This document shows positions 51,201 to 63,052 of a stretch of 64,000 bases of DNA, in pieces. The notes beneath the pieces are model-generated. The model saw only the letters and a list, made by a program, of their open reading frames with translations. It did no database searches and was not told where the DNA came from. Position 1 is the stretch's first letter, and every line of letters begins with the position of its first letter. Both the position numbers and the translations under genes were made by a program. The stretch covers positions 57,495,463 through 57,559,462 of the forward strand of contig CM048554.1 in NCBI GenBank assembly GCA_026413225.1, in the 5' to 3' direction. Origin of the DNA: Otis tarda (taxonomy: Eukaryota > Chordata > Aves > Otidiformes > Otididae).

Positions 51201-54200
51201 CACTTGCATAGGTTACTCTTGCATCTAGCTAAATAGCTAGTTCTTTGCTGTAGGTGTTTGTCTGCTTTCTGTTTTCAACTCATCTGCTCCATTTCCCAGT
51301 TCCTGGTTTCTGTTCCACTGAGGCAAAAATAGCCCTTAAATCCTAAGCTGGAATGTCATGGCTATTGCCTCCATGTAGATAGCATCCTTGCCTTTCAGCT
51401 CTGTTAGCTGGCTATCTGTTCAGTGAAGTTAGCTACTTGTTGGCAAGCTGTAGCTACAGAAACTTTCCTTCTCCTGTTCTGGGAGACAGCACAGTACCTA
51501 GCGAGATTTGCAGCTCTCTGATTTTGGTTCGTGATATTAATATAGTGACAGTTCATGCAGTTGTTGGCCAAATTCTGCCCCATCATGACAGGTAAATAGT
51601 TTAAAAAATAAATAAATATCAAATTCCTACCCACTAACTATACTGCTAATTTTCCTTTCACTTGTGGAGCAACTGACACATTCCTGGAAAACAACCAGGA
51701 AAATCCTTCCCTACCTTCACCTGCAATTTCTCATAAATCATTATAATCCTTTCAGTGTAATCTTTTTACTTTCCAATGCTGTAACTTCAGTAACTCTTCA
51801 CATCAGTGTTTTGCCTTCCCAGATACTAGTGACAATTGGAAGCTAAGTTTTCTGTAGTACTTTTGCATGCAAAGCTATTACTAGAATTCCAACACAAGGA
51901 ACATAATATCTACATGTTTTTCAGAGGTAGCTTTTCCTTCACCATTTTTCAATTATACAAAGAGGTAAACCTCGAGGCTGCTGAGCAGTGTATTCCTTTG
52001 CACTCCATTCTGTGCATGCATTCCTTTTCTAAACGACCTATTATCTCCTAAAATGATAGATAAAAAACAATACTTGTGTAGAGAAGTATGAGGAAAAGTG
52101 GGGCTCTTCCACCTCAAACACTGATCTATGAAGTAAGCAATGTGTATGGCTAAAAGCAATTTATAAATTTTCAAGAAAAGGATTAATTGAATTAATGAGA
52201 TATTTCTAAGGCATCTCTTTTTCTATTTAAGGCATTTGTTACCACAGCCTACCTATGGGCCATCTTTATGTTAACACATTTTACTGAGGTTAAAGCTGTC
52301 CTCCTAAATAAACTTGCTGAAGTAATTCAAACTAATTATCATCATTATAATGCCAAAAAACAGGGAAGTATTACTTGGTTTTCAAGATGTGGCTTCTCAT
52401 TGTATTGAGAGAACGAAGCAAAGAATACATACTTAAATATGGTGTTTAAAGGGGTCAATTCTGCTGGTTGATCTTCAAGGCTGAGACTTTTTGGTGTCAG
52501 CTTAGTGCTAAAGGAGTGTAAAATAATAAAATCCCTTCTTTTCGGTTCTATACTGAGTAAGAGGGCCTCAGCCTCAAGCAAAATAAATTCTTTTGACAGA
52601 TAACCAGTTAAAATATATAACATTACAACAAACATTGTCTATTAACATGCCAGAAGAGTAGTGTGCCATATAAAATGAACTACCAACAAGTGCCTTTACA
52701 CAAGCTATTACTGGTTATTGTAATCTAATACATACAGAAACTTTTAAAAGTGTATTGTTTGGCAAATATTACAGGTTTCCTAAAATATTTTTGCTTACAT
52801 AAGTGTGTCTGTCACAATAAACACTCCTCACAGTGTTTACTTGGAAAATAGTTATGAAAGACGCTAATTCTCGGTAAAGGGTAGACAGTGCAATTAAGCA
52901 TTTCTCACTTTCCTATGTCATTGTATACATCAATTGAATATCTCAGCAATGTTCTGACATTTGTTTTCACCTTTAAATGTTTTGAGGGTTTTTTTTTAAT
53001 TTCAAATAAACACTTTAACTTGGAGCTACCTTTTACATCAAGTATGTTTTGAAATGTCACTTCAGAAAAGTTGGGGGGAAAATAGGCTTTTCCTTGGGCA
53101 AAAGTGTCAAGCAAAAAAAGATTTTCTGAATATTTTCACTAAAATAGTTTATTGGGACCACATATAGCATGTGCTGAATTATGCATAAATAAAAAATCAT
53201 AAATGGTAGACATGAAACCTAAATAAATAATTTAGGCAGCCACATCTATACTACTAACTATTGCTTGTGTTCATCTCACTACAACTCCATTAAAAAAAAA
53301 AAAAAACAATACAAGACTATGTAAAGGGTTGTAGCATGCATTTTCTTTGGAAAAGTTTGTCAAAATTATTTTCAAGATTCTGCTCTCTGTAGTGGGGCCT
53401 TAGTCTCACTGAAGCCACTCTACTGGTTAAAGACTGAGAAAGCCTTCTATGTAAAGTATGATTCAGAATTAAGTATCAAGGTGCCTGTGATGTCAAATAA
53501 AAAAAAACAACTTAATTCAGATAACAGATAAGAAGGTAAAACTCAATGTAGTATGGGCCTCATGATTACTGTAGCCCATAAAGAAAAGCATTTGCCTTTC
53601 TGCAGAAAATGAATTCAGAATAGTCTCATTCTGACTAAAAAGCATATTTGAAGGCAATATTTGGTAAGCAGAAAAGAATACTGTGAAAAAACATCTATAT
53701 AAGTTACTAGTCTTAATATATACCAGTAAATAATACCAGGACATGAGACTAAATCCTACTGTGTGTGTGCCATGTGATGTCACCAGAAAACAAAAGGACA
53801 CATCCTAACTGCTTGGACTAGTGTCAGACCCAAGGCATGATCCAGTCTTTACTTTGGAACTGTTTGGTTTTCAAACAGGCAGTTCATGAAGACGAAAGAC
53901 ACCAGAAGGCTAACAGGAGGTACACTGCTTTCTGAAGCACAGTGTAACATCAACAATTTGCTCGTGTAAAACCTGACCTCCTCATGCTATTTTCCTTTAT
54001 ATTCACTTACTTTCTGTAAAGGGTTCTTTCTGTGTTACCAGGTGGACATCCACCACTGATAAATGAGGGAAACCACTGCTTTACAAAATATGAACATGCA
54101 CCCCTCCTGGTATCTCCAGAAAGCTTCAGTTTAAACAGAAGTGGAGAATTTTCAAAACAGAGGTTCTGTTTTCTTGTGCTACTTTGTTTTTAGAACCTTT

Positions 54201-54496
54201 CAGAGCTGTTACCTGTATGTACAAGCGATAGATTTAGTTCTCAAGTAAAAAGTGTTCAAAGAGATATTCAGTATTTACAAATATCTGTACAAGACACTGA
54301 CTCAGTGCTCAAGTACTGTTCTGAAAATCTGGCCCCTCTAATTAGAATCCAGTCAGATTTATATAAGAAAAGCTAACGGTGGAAAGGACGCATGCAACAA
54401 TGCTACATACTTTTTTTTTTAATTGTCAGGAAAAAAAAAATCATAGCTTACTACCACTAAACTGGGACAAATTTACAAAACATCTTCAGGAATGAA

Positions 54497-54575
54497 GTTG
54501 GTTTTTTTGTTTGGTTGGTTGGTTTTTTTTGTGGTTTTTTTTTTTTTTTTGTTTTGGGTGGGTTTTTTTTTTGGT
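54497..54575 (+). repeat. 79-bp G/T-only low-complexity tract
   Basis: Only G and T occur for 79 bases, with TTTGTTTGGTTGGTTGG near the start and GTTTTGGGTGGG further on. In the sense of NRXN1 it is an A/C-only tract. Confidence 0.95.
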
Positions 54576-55341
54576 CAGGGAAAAGAGACAAAAAATGTGC
54601 TCCTGCTCACATCTGCTATAGTTTTTTTTTTCAGTTGAAACAACACTGATCAGAAGTTTTCTTATCATTTTCAGTATGTCTATGTCAACATTTCAATTCT
54701 TGAAATTATAACAATGGAAACCTCAAACACAAATACAACAGAAGTATTTCTACAAACCTTTAAGGTATAAGATGTGCTAGTCATTTTGTTTGTATGTTCA
54801 CAGGTGGGCCAAAATACTTAGGCTTTTAACCACTTAAGTTACCTCACATAATTTTGAATTTCCTTGATAGCCCTTTATGTTCTTCATAGGCATAATAATA
54901 TTATTTGCAGCTTTGAAGATATGTCAGTTGTACACATAACTAAAAAAAAAATTGCAAATTTGTACAGGCTACAATTCTCACAGCCAATGAAGAAAGGTCT
55001 CAGTTGATACAAATATAAGCATTTTGTTTAGACTGGACACATATCTAGAGTTGCAAATACCTGAAAAACTTAATATGGACTTTTGAATGAAAAAATATGT
55101 CCATTTGAGCATACTAGAAGACTAAGATATTTATTTGACTGTGCAACTGTTTTTTAACATCCATTTTGATAGTTTCCCAATGTGTTAAAAGTATACTAAA
55201 TATCTTTTATGAAAAACCTTCTAAGCCTCACCTAAACATACTGAAACGACTATGAAAAGGGCAAAAAATAGCTGTTTTTTTAGTCTGACAAATAGATGGC
55301 ACCACGATTGGCTCAAATAAGGACATATAGATTTTTGTACT

Positions 55342-55786
55342 TGTCCTGGTTCTGGCTAGGATAGAGTTAATATTCACCTGAGCTGGGTGGAGAACTGAAG
55401 CTGGTAGCCCAGTATGGCTGGGATAGTTAACTAATTAGCTAACAGCTGGGGTTAATTTACCCAAATTAGCCAAAGGGCTGTTCCATCCCATCTGTCATCA
55501 TGCTCAGTATATAAGTGAGGAGGGTGCTGAAGGGAGCCTCCTGCTACTTGGAAGAAACTAAGTGTGGAGATTTGTTGTAAGCCATTATACTGTATTTGTA
55601 TTCCATCACTGTTTTGTTTTCTTCTGTTATTGCTGTTAAATTTGCTTTTTGTTCAATCTCAACCCACGTGTTTTTTTTTCCCTGGTTTTCTTTTGTTTAC
55701 CAATTCTCCTCCTGTTCTCTCGGAGGGTGGGGGGGAGTGAGAGAGAAACTGTGTAGTCTGGTCCCAATTGGAGCTGAACTACAGCA
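55342..55786 (+). mobile_element. Solo LTR of an avian ERVL-type endogenous retrovirus (fossil), shorter subfamily
   Basis: A 445-bp element starts TGTCCTGGTTCTGGCTAGGA and ends GGAGCTGAACTACAGCA. It has the features of the common avian ERVL LTR: GATAGAGTTAATATTCACC near the start, ATGCTCAGTATATAAG (a TATA region near 55500), TCTCAACCCACGTG near 55660 and GGGGGGAGTGAGAGAGAAAC near the end. Flanks are GTACT on the left and ATACT on the right, a 5-bp target duplication with one difference. There is no internal region, so it is a solo LTR. It lies antisense to NRXN1, like the one at 32613. Confidence 0.9.
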
Positions 55787-57892
55787 ATACTTCTATAAAT
55801 CTTTGTTAATCATTACCATCTGAAAAGTAAAGTAATTCTTTTCTCATTATTCCCTTCAAGTTGTCCAGTCAAAACTTAGAAAACATGCACCATCTAGATG
55901 GCAAAGTAGCACCTCTGTCCTCAGTAATTCTTAAGTATATGAAATTGCCTGGAATCAGCCTTGGAAAGAGAATAGTTGTTTGTTTGTTTGTTTTTTTTCT
56001 TATATGACTGTATTAATTTTATAACAAAAACATTGTATTTTAAGTAACTGGATGTTAGAATTCTTGTCTTAAAATCTTGTCTAAATTAAAAGAGAATTGT
56101 AGAATGCCATTTCCTAAATAAATATTCTGCTTAATGTTTATGTCCTTAAAGACTAATATTAGAACATACTACTTTCTGAAAGAAATATACAAGTAGGTTT
56201 TAACTTTCTCTGGGTTGTTTTTTTTTTTTTTTAAGGAAGGAAAGGGGGATAAATATCTCTCATATTCTTCATTTTAACTTCCCTCTTTTTTTAAACTAGG
56301 AATTACATGTTGGGGTACGTGCATATTTCAATTTAAAAAACAATCCTGCAAGTAACTACTTGGTATCACATTCCTCCCAAAACATTAAGTAGAAAAAATC
56401 CACTTACTTTCCCTACTAGAATCCTGAGAAAAGAAAGAGATTACAGCTGCTAGAACAAATAATCTGTAGCAGTAATCACAATTATAGTTAATCTATCTGT
56501 TTTCTACTGAACAAATGAAAATAGCAGATTTTTAGCTGCTTTCAACAGATTCAGCTGCCCTGGTTTGGACTAGATCCAGAAAAAGGTAGGAGAGCACAGC
56601 CCCATTAATTATTAACTGACATGTACACACAAAGACACAGCAAATTTTAGTCGTGTGAGCTATCTGCCATCTTGGGAAGCTTTTGGTTTTTTAAGAGTAA
56701 TTAATATATTCAGAATAAGGGATTCATTTGAATACATTCCTTAATTCTTCAGGGACAAAACATATGCTGATTTACAGATTTTCAAAGATCACCCAAATAA
56801 AACTAAAAATATCCTTTATCACAAGGGCTGTATCAATTTTTTTTTTTTTCAATTACAGATACAGGCTACAAAGTCTGGGCAAATCTGATTCCTTCATATT
56901 CCATACATAGACAAGAGCATCCTTCAAACAGACAACTTTGGTATGAACTTAAATGCAAAGTTCACAACTAGTACAATTCAGCAGTATTTTGCAGTAATGA
57001 AGTTTTCTAATTAACTCAGTGAAGTTTATGTGTGTCCCTAAAAGCAGAGTTGAAACTGAAAATGCACAGAACAGATCAGCTAACTCCTGGAATTATTACA
57101 GAAACTGAAGAATCACACTACCAACAGTAAATGAGTACTTCTTGTAAGCAAAGGTTGTAAGAACCTGGAAGTTCACATCTAGGTGTTCATACTGGCCAGT
57201 TTTACCAAACAATTTTGGACTCTGATTATGCATTACACTAATACGTTCTCACAGAACTTTCTGTTGTTATATGTTAGTGTAACACATCACCAAATAGCTA
57301 TTGCTAATATGATGTACTACTACTTAATGTGGAAGAGATGCCAGAGAATCCAAATACTAAATTTTTGTATTAAACGATCTTTAAAAGTTGAATATTTCCA
57401 GCAAGGGAAAGAGAATCTTGATTAAATAGACAACACAGACAGCAAACATCTAAATACATGTGAACATTGCTCTCAGACAAGGTTTGCAGCCATATATAGT
57501 CCTGGACAATGACATTTTGAGAATTTCTGCTCTATGATTCTGAAAGAATAAGACTCATCAACATCTTCCTGCCAGGTTCTGGCTACTTTTGTCAGTTTAT
57601 TGGATATCTCTTGAAATTCAGTCTGCATTTTACCATCTTTTAATTTGCCTTATCTCATACAGAGAAAAATATTTCATTTTTTCCAAATACAGTGATTGAC
57701 GAAAATAGAGAAGTATTTTCTTTTCAAATATGTTCTTGGATAGAACATATTTCTTGCATATTTCCATTTTAATCCTGATGTTGCTGAGTTCTGCTGAATA
57801 CTTACTTTATGCTAACCTGTCACTTCCCCCCATCTATATAAGTATGAATATTTATGAATACAGCAGTGGTTGACCTGCACCTTCATAGAATC

Positions 57893-58516
57893 ATAGAATC
57901 ACATGGTTGGATGGGACCTATAAGATCATCTAGTCCAACCGTCTTCCCACTACCATTGCTGCCACAGCTACTAAACCATATCTTGTAGCTTCTCATCAAG
58001 CCGCCTCTTGAACACTGCCAGGGACGGCGACTCCACCACCTCCCTGGGCAGGCCATTCCAGTGCCTGACCACTCTTTGAGAGAAAAAGTTTTTCCTCACA
58101 TCCAATCTAAACCTCCTTTGGTACAACTTGTGGCCATTTCCTCGGGTCCTGCTTGTTGCCTGGAAGAAGAGGCCAAACCCCTGTTCATCACAACCTGCCT
58201 TCAGGAAGCTAGAGAGTGCAATGAGGTCTCCCCTAAGCCTCCTCTTCTCCAGACTAAACAATCCCAACTCTCTCAGCCGCTCCTCATAGGACTTGTGCTC
58301 CAGATCCCTCACCAGCTTTGTTGCCCTTCTCTGGACACGTTCCAGGGCTTCAATGTCTTTCTTGTAGTGAGGGGCCCAAAACTGAACACAATACTCGAGG
58401 TGTGGCCTCACCAGTCCCGAATACAGGGGGATGATTACCTCCCTGCTCCTGCTGGCCACACTATTTCTAATGCAGGCCAGGATGCTGTTGGCCCTCTTGG
58501 CCACCTGGGCACACCT
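57893..58516 (-). mobile_element. CR1 LINE 3' fragment with long open RT C-terminus
   Basis: The 3' end lies at the low coordinate and carries two tandem TCATAGAA units. The minus strand is open from the left stop at 57971 past the 5' break. It encodes about 180 residues of CR1 ORF2 C-terminus: [20 protein letters not shown], then [20 protein letters not shown], then [60 protein letters not shown] and [20 protein letters not shown]. The fragment is 5'-truncated; homology stops near 58516, and the codons of the open frame to its right (up to 58591) are host sequence. The catalytic RT and endonuclease parts are missing, so it cannot act on its own. The uninterrupted frame suggests a younger age than the other CR1 copies here. 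Confidence 0.93.
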
Positions 58517-60995
58517 TGTATCATCCGAAAAGCATATGCACACTAGGCACATAGGATGAGAAGGAAGGAAGACTGGAATTTGTTTTTCCATCTTTTGAAC
58601 ACAAAATAAGCACTATCCATAAGTATTGTCTGAATGAAAGGAACTTATTGAACTTATTGTTTCTTATGGCAATTACTTTAAGCATCCCATCTAGAGGCTC
58701 AGGAACCTCTCACTCATTTCAAAGTTCTGGCATCTCTGCATAGGCACAGTAAAAAGAAGAGGGAAAAAAAAAGATGTGGAAACAAGTAGGCACACAGTAA
58801 TTGATCAATAGTGTTGCTCAAGTCCACATCAAGATACCAAAACATCTCCAAGAGTACTTTTACTTCCTTCCTCTTAGATATTTCTTGAAAGTGGAAAGGA
58901 GTAATATATAATCAATAACTTAATACATATCACAGTAGGATACCTACATCTGAAGTTTACAAACATTGAGAGCTACTCAGTATGAAACGGGTACCTTTCC
59001 TGCTGGTATTTCAAAGGGTGATACTCAGAACATCCTAGGTGCTGGAGAGGAATTAATTCTTGAAAAACTCCCGAGCCTTCTTCTATTGGTTCCAGCTTAT
59101 GCCTATGTAAAGTATACACAAGTCCTTGAAGAAATACTGTTAGCATCTGTGCGATAAAGTGCTTTTTCTGAAAGTCAGGTCCTTTAAGGAAGCATGTTCC
59201 TAAAACCCTCCATGTTAATTTCCTTGGATTGTTTTTAAGTCAATATTCTTATGCAGAACAGTTACAAATCTTAGAAAGTAGGAAGAAACAGACTAGGAAT
59301 AAAGGATGAAATCCAGGCCACAGTGAAATTACCGTGTCTGTAAACTTCCAGAATTCCCTCCTCAAACACTCCCCTTGCCAGAATACAAATATAATGTATA
59401 TTTCACACTCCCCTATTTCCTCCTCTTCTTTAAAACAATCTATTTGACAAAAGTGTAATTCATAATGTACATAAAACACTGTTATGGGATATTGATTTAC
59501 TATGTTTGTGATGAACACAAACTCACTATGATCCACTGAGTAGGAAATGTCAGAAATGTTATAGAACTTCTTCAATGAGCAAAAAATCTGTAACATATCT
59601 CTGAATGATTCACAGAAAAGACTCATAGCAAATCTATTAAGTCCTCTAGCACAGCTCTCCAAGAACAGTATGTTTCCCCACAGAACAGCTTTTGCTTCTT
59701 TATACAATGTACTCTGAAGTATCTCAGGGAAGACTGAGACAGGGCTTTTACCCATACCTTTGGGAAAGTGCTCTACTATATCATCTCTTCTCACTGTCAA
59801 TCATTTTTTCCTAATACTCAGCCAATCTGATTTTTCACTTTAGTAAACTCATCATATTACTCCCCTTGTGATTCTGTGCTTCGGCATTTATACTCTTCAA
59901 ATATTTAAAATTATTGTTAAAGGAAAAAAACAGACATTTTCCCTCAGCATATCAGTTTCTGTGCCTGAACGCTGTCGGTCTCCCTTGGAGTGCTATATTT
60001 CTTTGCACATTCCGAATAACTGTCAGAGAAATTAATATTTGTTGTTGCTGGAAAAAAATAGTCCATAAAGAAAAGTCCTTTCCCCTTCACACACTTTCCT
60101 ATGAATACTACCACCACCCTTTTTTTTCTTTTTTTTTTTTTTAATCTGCTGTTACATTATCAAAAAAGGGTTTATGAAACAGAGTTTTTACAGTTAAGGA
60201 AAGCAAACAATTATCAGCTAGATATTTTACAAGGGGAAAAAAAAACCCTATATATAATAATTTTGGATACCTGGTCCTAACCACAAATGATTACTACAAA
60301 CACACTGTTTTAACAAAATACAATGTATAATGAAAACATCTTGGGGGTGAGGTATGCTTTGATGATCTTTCCCTTCTGATTTCAAATGCTTTAAAACAGA
60401 TGCCTTAAAAAAGAAAAAAAAAAAAAAATATCTTTCTTTCCTCTCTCTCCCCTTTCTTCATTATTGCCTCTTAACTTCATTAGAGGCCCAAACTCAGAAA
60501 ACCATATGCTGCTCCTTTCACACTTCAGAGATCATTGTCTCTCACAATACAGTTACTTCACAACACTGAGATAAATTCCTTTATGATAAGCAGCATTTTC
60601 TCATCTCCTCGACTTTCTCCAATTTGCTTTTCATAGAATCATAAAACAGTCCAGGTTGGAAGGAAGCTCAGAAGATCACTTGGTCTAACCTTTCATGGGA
60701 AAGGGAGCCTAGGTTAGATTATCTAGCACCCTGTCCAATCGCATCTTGAAAATCTCCAGCGAGGACTCCAGCATGTCCCCAGGGAGGTTGTTCCACTGAT
60801 TGACTGTTCTCATTGTAAAAAATTTCTTCCTTATATAAAAACAGAACCTCTCTTGGTTCAACATGCACCCATTGCTCCTTGTCTTCTGCATGTTCTTCCC
60901 TGTGAAGAGCCTCCATCCTGTTTGTAGCCGCCCTTTAAGTACTGGAATACTGCGATGAGATCCCCTTGAGCCTTCTGTTCTCCAGGGAGAAAAGA

Positions 60996-61281
60996 TCATA
61001 GAATCATACAACACTTTGGGTTGGAAGAGACCTTTAAAGGTCATCTAGTCCAACCCCCCTGCAAGGGACATCTCCAACTAGATCAGGTTGCTCAGAGCCT
61101 CATCCAACCTGGCATTGAATCTTTCCAGGGATGGGGCATCTACCACCTCCCTGGGCAACCTGTTCCAGTGTTTCACCACTCTCATTGAGAAGATGGAAAC
61201 ACTGTAAGTGTTTTTAAATATCATGACAACCCATTTACTTCTTCCATTTTCATTTGTCCTGTATAAATTATGTTACAGTAA
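60996..61281 (-). mobile_element. Younger CR1 3' end nested in the older CR1, with a non-CR1 5' part
   Basis: A second CR1 tail begins TCATAGAATCATACAACACT and continues TTGGAAGAGACCTTTAAAGG, CATCTAGTCCAACC and GGGCAACCTGTTCCAG. CR1 similarity stops at about 61187 (CACTCTCATTG). After a 12-nt bridge comes an 82-bp segment at 61200-61281 that is not CR1 but matches 62971-63052. Removing 60996-61281 rejoins the older CR1 almost seamlessly, so the CR1 tail and the 82-bp piece seem to have arrived as one insertion. Confidence 0.8.
61200..61281 (+). repeat. 82-bp direct repeat, copy 1 (inside nested CR1 insertion)
   Basis: It aligns without gaps to 62971-63052 over 82 bases with 7 mismatches by hand count (about 91% identity). 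It begins CACTGTAAGTG and ends TATGTTACAGTAA. Similarity ends sharply on both sides. Confidence 0.93.
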
Positions 61282-62970
61282 GATCCTGCACTCCTTCAGT
61301 CTTTCCTCATAGGGCAAATCCTCCAGCAGTTTTGATCATCTCTATGGCCCTCCTTTGGACTCTCTCCAGTCTTTCCACATTTTTTTTTTAAATTTTCCAG
61401 ACCAGAACTGGGCACAGTACTCCAAATGCAGCCTAACAAGTGCCGAGTAGAGTGGAATGATCACTATTTCTGCGAGTAATACCCTTTTGGCTGCAGCCTG
61501 GGAGCTGATTTGCCTTTACTGCTGCAAAAACATACTGCTGACTCATGTTCACATTGTTGTCCATCAGGACTCCCATGTCCCTTTCAGAAAGGCTGCTCCC
61601 CAGTCACACAGAACCCAGCCTGTACTGGGCTCTTTGCTTATGTCATTCCAGATATAGGACTTTACACTTGTCTTTGTTAAACTACATACTGTTCTTGCTA
61701 GCCCACTCTTCAGACTGTCCAGGTCTCTCTGTAAGACGGCTCTTCCTTCCAACACGTGCACATCACCACTTGGTTCAATTGACTGAAGAGCCAGCAAGCT
61801 TAGTGAGTGTGCATTCAATCACATCATCTAGATCAATTATGAAGATGCTGAACAGCATGAAGCCCAGTATTGATCCCTGGGCGACCCTACTTGTGACAGG
61901 CTGCCAGCCTGAGTAAAAAACATTGATTACCACCTTCTGAGTGCAACCTGTTAGCCAATTTACTACCCTTTCGCAGACCACTCATTCAAACTGTCTTGCC
62001 AGTTTGTGTAGGAAAAGGCTACAGGAAACTAAGCCTTTGCTGAATTCCAGCTAAACAACATCCACTGTTGTGTTGCAGAAGGTCATCACGTTAGTTCCTG
62101 GGTTTTGCTTAATTTTATTTCTTATCTGCTTTCAGTACACTCCTATCTACCTTATTCAAGTTAATATTTATCTATATAAACTTCTGAAATATTTGGTAAT
62201 CACGCCTGCAAAAACTGTTGTGAAGACTATGCATTTGTGTGCCTCCCCCATTCATCACTTCCATGTTTAGTTTCACGTTTCAAGTATTTATATCCACAGT
62301 TGAAGAGACTTATGATTCTTGACCTATGATCTAACTCCAAGTTTGAGCTTCCCCATTAAATCTGCTTTAAATATTGACCTTTCATATAATGACCCTTCAG
62401 GACAACTGAGGCATTCCAAAAGTTCATCTATTTGTACCCAAACTCTCCTTTTTTTAAAACTTGCAGAAAACTACACTGTGTTCTTCAACATTCTAGCAAA
62501 GTACACTGATGTTCCTTCTGGATTTTAACATTTTTACATTTTTTACTGTTCTTTACTCACTGTAGTTATTCTCTGTTCATGCTGAAACTTACAGCTTTAA
62601 ATTGATCAGTAAATTGCATTCATTACTCACATGAACCCACTTTTTGGTCACTAATGCTATAGTTCTCCAGTTTTGCTCATTTTCACTCACTTCCTTTCAA
62701 GTCATCAAGAAATGGACTCAGGATGTCTCTTTCAGGATCCTCTGCTTTCCATTTAGTGAACCTTACTTCTCTGAAATGTATGAATTTCCTTGCTAATTTG
62801 CTGAAAGTGCTACACAGCAGAGATGTAGATAGTTAAAAATCTCCTGTGAGCATCCTTTGATAGAAAGAATCTTCAGAAGAGACAGGATTTCCTCAGTGCC
62901 ACTTGAAATATGCCCATTAGTCTCCATTGTTTGTATTTCTTCACTGGAAAATCATTCAGTAGTTTCCTAG

Positions 62971-63052
62971 CACTGTAACTGTTTTTAAATATAATGCCAA
63001 TCCATTTACTTCTTCCATTTCCATTTGTCCTATATAAATTATGTTACACTAA
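62971..63052 (+). repeat. 82-bp direct repeat, copy 2 (in unique-looking intron)
   Basis: It begins CACTGTAACTG and ends TATGTTACACTAA, in direct orientation to 61200-61281 and 1,771 bp away. No CR1 sequence surrounds this copy, so it is the likely original. I cannot exclude that it belongs to a dispersed repeat family. Confidence 0.93.

Larger units (their letters stand above)
60631..62085 (-). mobile_element. Older CR1 LINE, split by a later insertion (60631-60995 and about 61282-62085)
   Basis: The 3' end at 60631 starts TCATAGAATCATAAAACAGT on the plus strand. Antisense CR1 sequence runs to TTCTCCAGGGAGAAAAGA at 60995. It resumes at about 61282 with TCCTGCACTCCTTCAG and TCTTTCCTCATAGG, which is the next stretch expected in CR1. 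It then runs through TTTGGACTCTCTCCAG, CCGAGTAGAGTGGAATGATC and GGCGACCCTACTTGTGACAG. A minus-strand frame near 61775-61981 shows the RT core in degraded form ([20 protein letters not shown] and [20 protein letters not shown]). The copy is much longer than the others and reaches into the RT catalytic region, but it is broken by stops and frameshifts. The 5' edge near 62085 is approximate. Confidence 0.88.

Noticed and set aside
58061-58546. 161-codon plus-strand open frame
   Set aside because: It is the antisense shadow of the CR1 RT C-terminal frame.
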